Source: Pseudoxanthomonas suwonensis | GTDB taxonomy: Bacteria > Pseudomonadota > Gammaproteobacteria > Xanthomonadales > Xanthomonadaceae | Direction: 5' to 3' | Length of the DNA stretch: 64,000 nucleotides | Assembly (NCBI RefSeq): GCF_000972865.1 | Contig: NZ_CP011144.1 | Location: 2,973,118-3,037,117, forward strand | In this document: one piece after another, positions 58,728-64,000 of the stretch | Layout of the letters: the number at the start of each line of letters is the position of its first letter | Numbering within the stretch: the first letter of the stretch is position 1 | Translations under genes and position numbers: made by a program | The notes under the pieces: model-generated | What the model was told of the DNA's origin: nothing | The model's input: only the letters and a program-made list of their open reading frames with translations | Database searches by the model: none

Positions 58728-58997
58728 TCAGGCGGACGGGAAGTCGGCCACCTGCGAGGTGGCCAGCGCCTCCTCGACCAGCAGCACCGGGATGCCATCG
58801 TCGACCCGGAACACCTGCCGGCGGTCGCGGGTGACCAGCGCCTCGCGCAGCGGCTCGGCCTGCGGGCTGCCGTCGCCGCGCCGCACCTGGCCGGCGGCGA
58901 TCGCCCGGTTCAGGGCGTCCAGGCCGCGCGGCTCCAGCAGCGCCAGCGGCTGGCGGGTATCGGGCGAGCACAGCAGGTCGAGCAGCTTGCGGTCCAT
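58728..58997 (-). CDS. Trm112 family protein
   Basis: An 89-residue protein with MDRKLLDLLCSPDTRQPLAL at the start and FRVDDGIPVLLVEEA at the end, the Trm112/YcaR pattern. Only one of the usual zinc cysteines (CSPD) is present, and about 30 extra residues lie between the two blocks. Eukaryotic Trm112 activates methyltransferases; the bacterial role is unclear. Confidence 0.88.
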   Translation of the reverse strand: MDRKLLDLLCSPDTRQPLALLEPRGLDALNRAIAAGQVRRGDGSPQAEPLREALVTRDRRQVFRVDDGIPVLLVEEALATSQVADFPSA

Positions 58998-59025
58998 GGG
59001 TCCGATCGGTCGGGTGGAAGGCGGC

Positions 59026-59031
59026 TAGAAT
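59026..59031 (+). promoter_or_regulatory. Possible -10 box for purEK
   Basis: TAGAAT, 25 bp before the purE ATG. No PurR operator or purine riboswitch was recognised. Confidence 0.4.
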
Positions 59032-59055
59032 ACGGCCTTGTCACCGAGGACGGCC

Positions 59056-59579
<524 letters not shown>

Positions 59580-59583
<4 letters not shown>

Positions 59584-60725
59584 CCACGGTAGGTATCCTC
59601 GGCGGCGGGCAGCTGGCCCGCATGATGGCGCTTTCCGGCGCGCCGCTGGGCCTGCGCTTCCTGGTCATGGACACCGTGGCCGACGCCTGCGCCGGCCAGT
59701 TCGCGCCGCTGCTGGTCGGCGACTATCGCGACGAGGCCGCGCTGGCCGAGTTCGCCGGCAAGGTCGACGTGGCCACCTTCGATTTCGAGAACGTGCCGGC
59801 CGAAAGCGCCGAGTGGCTGTCGGCGCGGGTGCCGGTATTCCCCAACCCGCGCGCGCTGGCGGTGGCCCAGGACCGGCTGGCCGAGAAGACCCTGTTCCGC
59901 GAACTGGACATCCCGGTGCCGGCGTTCGCCGCGGTCGCTAGCCGGCAGGAACTGGACCAGGCGCTGGCCACGGTCGGCGTGCCCTGCATCCTCAAGACCC
60001 GCCGCCTGGGCTACGACGGCAAGGGCCAGTTCCGGATCCGCTCGCTGGCCGATGCCGATGCCGCCTGGCAGGCGCTGGGCGCGCAGGCCGGCACGGTCGG
60101 CCTGATCGTCGAGGCCTTCGTGCCGTTCGAGCGCGAGCTGAGCGTGGTCGCCGTGCGCGGCCGCGACGGCGAGTTCCGCACCTGGCCGCTGACCGAGAAC
60201 TGGCACGTCGACGGCGTGCTGTCGGCCAGCCTGGCGCCGGCGCGGGTCGACCCGGCGCTGGCGGACACGGCCACCGGCTACGCCCGCCGCCTGGCCGAAC
60301 GGCTCGACTACGTGGGCGTGTTCGCGCTGGAGCTGTTCTGCCGTGATGGCGCGCTGCTGGCCAACGAACTGGCGCCGCGGGTGCACAACTCCGGGCACTG
60401 GACCATCGAAGGCGCCGAGACCTCGCAGTTCCAGAACCACCTGCGCGCGGTGCTGGGCCTGCCGCTGGGCGCCACCGATGTGCGCGGCCGGGCCTGCATG
60501 CTCAACTGGATCGGGGCGATGCCCGAGGCCGGCCCGGTGCTGGCCGAGCCCGGCGGGCACTGGCACGACTACGGCAAGGAGCCGCGCGAGGGCCGCAAGG
60601 TCGGCCATGCCACACTGCGCGCGGACGCGCCATCGGTGCTGGCCGATGCGCTGGAGCGGGTGGGCCAGGCGCTGGGGCGGCAGTCGCAGGTCGCGCCGCC
60701 GGTGGCGGCGCTGCGCGGCGGCTGA
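59580..60725 (+). CDS. purK: N5-carboxyaminoimidazole ribonucleotide synthase
   Basis: PurK makes N5-CAIR from AIR, ATP and bicarbonate, feeding PurE. The 381-residue ATP-grasp protein has [20 protein letters not shown] at the start, [29 protein letters not shown] and [14 protein letters not shown]. The overlap with purE suggests coupled translation. Confidence 0.96.
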
Positions 60726-60778
60726 GGCCTGGGCGGCGCAGCCGGGTCCGCTGGTTCTAGTGACCGCGCCGGCTTCCT

Positions 60779-60870
60779 GTAGGAGCGGGCATGACCGCGA
60801 CACGGGCGTCGGAATCATGATGGCGTCGCCTGTGCCGATGGCGTCGGGTCGCGGTCATGCCCGCTCCTAC
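60779..60870. repeat. GTAG-type REP pair
   Basis: A 92-bp unit. Both heads are of the GCGGGCATGACCGC type, which occurs elsewhere only at 39715. It lies between the convergent purK and superoxide dismutase genes. Confidence 0.92.
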
Positions 60871-60923
60871 AACGGCGGTGGCGAACTGGCCGGCGTACCC
60901 GCCATCCATCCGTCAGCCCTGCA

Positions 60924-61502
60924 TCAACGCAGGCGCCTGACCACCGCCTCCCAGTCCACCACCTTCCAGAACGCTTCCAGGTAGTCGCCACGCGCGTTCT
61001 GCCGGTCGAGGTAGTACGCGTGCTCCCACGCATCGCAGGCCAGCAGCGGCGTATCGGCGCCGGTCAGCGGGGTGGCCGCGCCGCGGGTGGCGACGATGCC
61101 GGGACTGCCGTCCGGACGCTGCACCAGCCAGACCCAGCCCGAGCCGAACAGCCCCAGCGCCATCCGGTTGAACTCGTCGCGGAAGCGGGCGAAGTCGCCG
61201 TACTGGCGGGCCAGCAGCTCGCCCAGGCGGCCACCGGGCTCGCCGCCGCCGCGCGGCGACAGGCAGGTCCAGTAGAAGCCGTGGTTCCAGGCCTGCGCGG
61301 CCTGTTCGGCCAGGCGCCCGCGCGCGCGGCGGACGACGTCCTCCAGCGCCAGGCCCTCCAGCCCGCTGCCCTCGAGCAGGCGGTTGGCCTCGTCCACGTA
61401 GCCGCGGTGGTGGCCGCCGTGGTGCAGGTCCAGGGTCGCGGCGGAGATGTGCGGTTCCAGCGCGGCGCGGGCGTAGGGCAGGGCGGGCAGTTCGATCGGC
61501 AT
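60924..61502 (-). CDS. sodB: Iron-type superoxide dismutase
   Basis: A cytosolic superoxide dismutase of the Fe/Mn family. The 192-residue product matches the E. coli Fe enzyme at the start (MPIELPALPYARAALEPHIS) and has the expected metal ligands: His27 in DLHHGGHH, His74 in WNHGFYW, and Asp and His in ACDAWEHAYYLD. Fe use is inferred from length and similarity, not proven. The ATG at 61502 is preferred over one 33 bp upstream. Confidence 0.92.
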   Translation of the reverse strand: MPIELPALPYARAALEPHISAATLDLHHGGHHRGYVDEANRLLEGSGLEGLALEDVVRRARGRLAEQAAQAWNHGFYWTCLSPRGGGEPGGRLGELLARQYGDFARFRDEFNRMALGLFGSGWVWLVQRPDGSPGIVATRGAATPLTGADTPLLACDAWEHAYYLDRQNARGDYLEAFWKVVDWEAVVRRLR

Positions 61503-61538
61503 GCGTCCTCGAGGGGCCGGCGCGGTGGCGCGCAAGGT

Positions 61539-61544
61539 TACAAT
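61539..61544 (+). promoter_or_regulatory. Possible -10 box for grxD
   Basis: TACAAT, 58 bp before the grxD ATG, in the gap between divergent sodB and grxD. The -35 region is GC-rich and unclear. Confidence 0.45.
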
Positions 61545-61601
61545 TGCGGCCTCAGTTTAGCCGACGGCGGGGCGCACCCCCGGCGTCCAGGAGAGTTCGC
61601 A

Positions 61602-61922
61602 ATGGCGGTGATGGAGCGCATCCAGGCCGAGGTGGAAAGCCATCCGATCGTGCTGTTCATGAAGGGCACGCCGGCCTATCCGATGTGCGGGTTCTCCGCG
61701 CGCGCGGTGCAGGCGCTGCAGGCGGCCGGCGCCGAGCAGCTGCACACGGTCAACGTGCTGGAGGAGCCGGAGGTCCGCGCCAACCTGCCGCGCTATTCCA
61801 ACTGGCCGACGTTCCCGCAGCTTTTCCTGCACGGCGAGCTGATCGGCGGCTGCGACATCACCCTGGAGTTGCTGGAGTCCGGCGAACTGCAGCGCATGGT
61901 CAGCGAAGCGCAGTCGCAGTGA
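61602..61922 (+). CDS. grxD: Monothiol glutaredoxin Grx4
   Basis: GrxD carries and delivers iron-sulfur clusters with BolA-like partners. The 106-residue product has the single-Cys motif CGFS at 29-32, FMKGTPAYPM just before, and NWPTFPQLFLHGELIGGCDI with the glutathione-binding residues. AGGAGA lies 10 bp before the ATG. The next gene's GTG overlaps its stop. Confidence 0.96.
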   Translation: MAVMERIQAEVESHPIVLFMKGTPAYPMCGFSARAVQALQAAGAEQLHTVNVLEEPEVRANLPRYSNWPTFPQLFLHGELIGGCDITLELLESGELQRMVSEAQSQ

Positions 61923-62680
61923 GCCTGGTCGACCTGCCTTCCGCCGCGCCGCAGCCGCTGGCCGGCCGCGTGGTCCTGCTCAGCGGCGCCCATGGCGGCC
62001 TCGGCGCGGCCGCGGCCCGGGCCTGCGCCGCCGCCGGCGCGACCCTGGTCCTGGCCGGGCGCCGGCTGCCCAAGCTCAACCGCGTCTACGATGCCGTGGC
62101 CCAGGCCGGCCCCGAGCCGCTGCTGTACCCGCTGGACCTGGAGGGCGCAGGCCCGGACGACTACGCCGAGCTGGCCGACCGCCTGCAGGCCGAACTGGGA
62201 CGGCTGGACGGGCTGCTGCATTGCGCCGCCGAGTTCCGCGGCCTGACCCCGCTCGAGCACCTCGACCCGGCTGCCTTCGCCCGCGCCATCCACGTCAACC
62301 TGACCGCGCCGTGGTGGCTGGTCCAGGCCTGCCTGCCGCTGCTGCGGCAGGCGCCGGACGCCGCGGTGGTGGTGGCGGTCGACGACCCGGCCCGGGTCGG
62401 CCAGGCCTACTGGGGCGGCTACGGCGTGGCCCAGCACGGCCTGCATGCGCTGGTCCGGATGCTGGCGGCCGAGCTGGCCGGCACCCCGGTGCGGGTCGCC
62501 GGCCTGCAGCCGGGCCCGATGCGCACCCCGCTGCGCGCCCGCGCCTACGCCGACGACCTCGGCGAGGACCTGCGCGACCCCGAGGCCTACGCCGGCGCCT
62601 GCGTCACCCTGCTGTCGGCGGCCGGCGCGACCCACCGCGGCACGGTCTGGGACGCCGCCGCCGGGAACGCCGCGCCATGA
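61919..62680 (+). CDS. YciK-like short-chain dehydrogenase with altered active site
   Basis: A 253-residue SDR-fold protein like E. coli YciK. The start is GTG at 61919 (MSLVDLPSAAPQPLAG), overlapping grxD. A nucleotide motif LSGAHGGLGAA lies near 21-31 and HCAAEFRGLTPLEHL follows the usual NNAG position. In the catalytic region the sequence is YGVAQHG: the Tyr (about 168) is present, but the Lys four residues later is Gln, and the upstream Ser position reads VDDPARVG. It may bind but not reduce a substrate. Confidence 0.85.
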   Translation: MSLVDLPSAAPQPLAGRVVLLSGAHGGLGAAAARACAAAGATLVLAGRRLPKLNRVYDAVAQAGPEPLLYPLDLEGAGPDDYAELADRLQAELGRLDGLLHCAAEFRGLTPLEHLDPAAFARAIHVNLTAPWWLVQACLPLLRQAPDAAVVVAVDDPARVGQAYWGGYGVAQHGLHALVRMLAAELAGTPVRVAGLQPGPMRTPLRARAYADDLGEDLRDPEAYAGACVTLLSAAGATHRGTVWDAAAGNAAP

Positions 62681-63270
62681 CCATCCTGTCGGCCGCGCTG
62701 CTGCTGTTCCTGATCCTGGACCCGTTGGGCAACGTCCCGGTGTTCCTGAGCGTGCTCAAGCCGCTGCCGCCCAAGCGGCAGCGGGTGGTGCTGATCCGCG
62801 AGCTACTGATCGCCCTGGCGGTGCTGATGCTGTTCCTGTGGTGCGGCAAGTACGCCCTGGAGCTGATGCACCTGCGCCAGGAGTCGGTCTCCATCGCCGG
62901 CGGCATCGTCCTGTTCCTGATCGGCATCCGCATGATCTTCCCGCGGCCGGAAGGGTTGATGGGCGAGATCCCGGACGGCGAGCCGTTCATCGTGCCCCTG
63001 GCCATCCCGCTGGTCGCCGGCCCTTCGGGCATGGCCGCGGTGATGCTGATGGGCAGCAGCGAGCCGGACCGGCTGGGCGAATGGAGTCTGGCCCTGTTCC
63101 TGGCCTGGGCCGCCACGGCGGCGATCCTGCTGGCCGCGCCGCTCCTGTACCGGCTGCTGGGCCGGCGCGCCCTGACCGCCATCGAGCGGCTGATGGGCAT
63201 GCTGCTGGTCGCCATTTCGGTGCAGATGCTGCTCGACGGCCTGGTGGCCTACCTCAAGCTGGGCGGCTGA
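62677..63270 (+). CDS. MarC family membrane protein
   Basis: A 197-residue inner-membrane protein with six hydrophobic segments. It shows LILDPLGNVPVFLSVLKPL at the start and PLAIPLVAGPSGMAAVML in the middle, the two related half-motifs of the MarC/YhgN family. The family was once linked to multiple antibiotic resistance, but that role has been questioned and the substrate is unknown. It overlaps the SDR gene by 4 bp. Confidence 0.92.
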   Translation: MTILSAALLLFLILDPLGNVPVFLSVLKPLPPKRQRVVLIRELLIALAVLMLFLWCGKYALELMHLRQESVSIAGGIVLFLIGIRMIFPRPEGLMGEIPDGEPFIVPLAIPLVAGPSGMAAVMLMGSSEPDRLGEWSLALFLAWAATAAILLAAPLLYRLLGRRALTAIERLMGMLLVAISVQMLLDGLVAYLKLGG

Positions 63271-63480
63271 TCACGAAGCTGGGGGCGTCCGCGGCACGGC
63301 GCCGACGGGACGCTCATGACGGATTGCTGCGTCGCAATAGTTTTTTGTCATATCGCCGTCACACGCCCTTTCTAGCATGTTAATCTGATGTTAACCCCTG
63401 TGACGGTGGTCGCAGGGAAGCCATCTCGCCGCTTTGCACCGGGCAAATCGCCTGAACGCCATCCAATCCGAGGCCCTCTC
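63271..63480. promoter_or_regulatory. AT-richer leader of the TonB receptor gene
   Basis: This 210-bp gap contains the most AT-rich stretch in the window (63339-63396). It includes TTGTCA at 63346, TAGCAT about 20 bp later, and a perfect 5-bp inverted pair GTTAA-TCTGATG-TTAAC (63379-63395). Promoter and operator are plausible but not proven. Confidence 0.4.
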
Positions 63481-64000
63481 ATGACTGATACCCGTCGACT
63501 CCGGATGTCCAAACTCACCCTGGGTCTGGTCGCCGCTCTCGCCGCCGCTCCCGCCTTCGCCCAGAGCACCTCCGCCGGTGTCGGCGGCGTGGTCACCAGC
63601 ACCTCCGGGCAGCCGGTCGCCGGCGCCGAAGTGACCATCGTCCACGTCGAGTCGGGTACCGTCAGCCGCGCCGTGACCGACGCCAGCGGCCGCTTCAACG
63701 CGCGCGGCCTGCGCGTCGGTGGTCCGTACACCGTCACCTTCCTCAAGGACGGCCAGACCGACCGGCAGGAGGGCATCTTCCTCGGCCTGGACCAGGTGGT
63801 CGCGGTCAACTCGCAGCTGGGCGGCGACATCTCGACCCTGGGCGTGGTCTCGGTCACCGGCACCCGCGGCAGCGACGTGTTCCAGCCGGACAACCGCGGC
63901 GTCGGCACCAACCTGTCGCGCGGCGACATGGACCGCATGCCCACCCCGGACCGTTCGATCCAGAACATCGTCCGCGCTGATCCCCGCATCGTCGTCACCG
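63481..64000 (+). CDS. Oar-like TonB-dependent receptor, start only
   Basis: The first 173 codons of a large outer-membrane receptor cut by the window end. A signal peptide (TLGLVAALAAAPAFAQS) is followed by a carboxypeptidase-regulatory-like domain (VVTSTSGQPVAGAEVTIVHV; DASGRFNARGLRVGG) and the beginning of the plug (VSVTGTRGSDVFQPDNRGVG; RSIQNIVRADPRIV). This order is typical of Oar-like receptors common in Xanthomonadaceae. GAGG lies 7 bp before the ATG; an ATG 24 bp later is also possible. Confidence 0.9.
   Translation, partial: MTDTRRLRMSKLTLGLVAALAAAPAFAQSTSAGVGGVVTSTSGQPVAGAEVTIVHVESGTVSRAVTDASGRFNARGLRVGGPYTVTFLKDGQTDRQEGIFLGLDQVVAVNSQLGGDISTLGVVSVTGTRGSDVFQPDNRGVGTNLSRGDMDRMPTPDRSIQNIVRADPRIVVT

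Noticed and set aside
59032..59055. A purine riboswitch or PurR site before purE
   Set aside because: The leader is only about 25 bp after the -10 candidate, and no aptamer or operator pattern was found.

Overview
The window is 64 kb of GC-rich, densely packed chromosome from a gammaproteobacterium of the Xanthomonadaceae/Lysobacteraceae (Xanthomonas, Stenotrophomonas, Lysobacter, Luteimonas, Pseudoxanthomonas group; I cannot fix the genus). The evidence is a fused aspartokinase/diaminopimelate decarboxylase, the MurL-MurD2 route to D-glutamate in peptidoglycan, an Oar-like TonB receptor, and many GTAG-type REP palindromes like those of Stenotrophomonas and its relatives. No phage, integrase, transposase, CRISPR array, tRNA or rRNA was seen. 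Almost everything is core chromosome.

Layout. 1-4385: lpxD-fabZ-lpxA-lpxB-rnhB on the minus strand (lipid A and RNase HII). 4428-8121: Smr gene divergent from surE-pcm-exoD-nlpD, with a decayed duplicate of the nlpD 3' end just after the gene. 8283-11991: Mth938-like gene and yhbY divergent from rlmE-ftsH-small membrane protein. 12236-18208: folP-miaA-hfq-hflX-hflK-hflC-DUF2065. 18461-20239: two tandem PhzF-family genes. 20498-26348: lysine and peptidoglycan precursor operon (lysC/lysA fusion, membrane protein, murL, murD2). 26497: an Hcp-like protein with a Sec signal peptide. 27038-28697: polyprenyl diphosphate synthase divergent from ssb. 28786-32196: rmlBACD (dTDP-L-rhamnose). 32255-42539: two secreted S9 peptidases around a POT peptide transporter, a DUF819 membrane protein, then cstA-ybdD, a set that suits peptide utilisation. 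42719-49888: corA, DUF4105, corC, a secreted protein, ybeY, phoH, miaB. 50029-54997: lytic transglycosylase, petABC (bc1 complex), sspA-sspB. 55226-58997: DUF3301, DUF2272, nadC, Trm112. 59056-63270: purE-purK, Fe-type superoxide dismutase, grxD-SDR-marC. 63481-end: start of a TonB-dependent receptor.

The most unusual signal is non-coding. A family of about 95-bp paired palindromes beginning GTAGGAGC fills most intergenic gaps. The heads change sequence while keeping base pairing, the units form a tandem array of five with a period of about 121 bp near 57.3-57.85 kb, and in four separate genes (rnhB, the DUF4105 gene, the DUF2272 gene, nadC) the TAG of the repeat is the gene's own stop codon. 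A second palindrome family (start CCGTCGTCCC) occurs three times. A 0.78-kb gene-free stretch at 39437-40214 is packed with long perfect or near-perfect inverted repeats. The best protein-level leads are the MurL/MurD2 operon with its unexplained membrane protein, the exported Hcp-like protein, and a short-chain dehydrogenase homologue lacking catalytic Ser and Lys.

All product calls rest on motif recognition and gene order read by eye. No database search was run.
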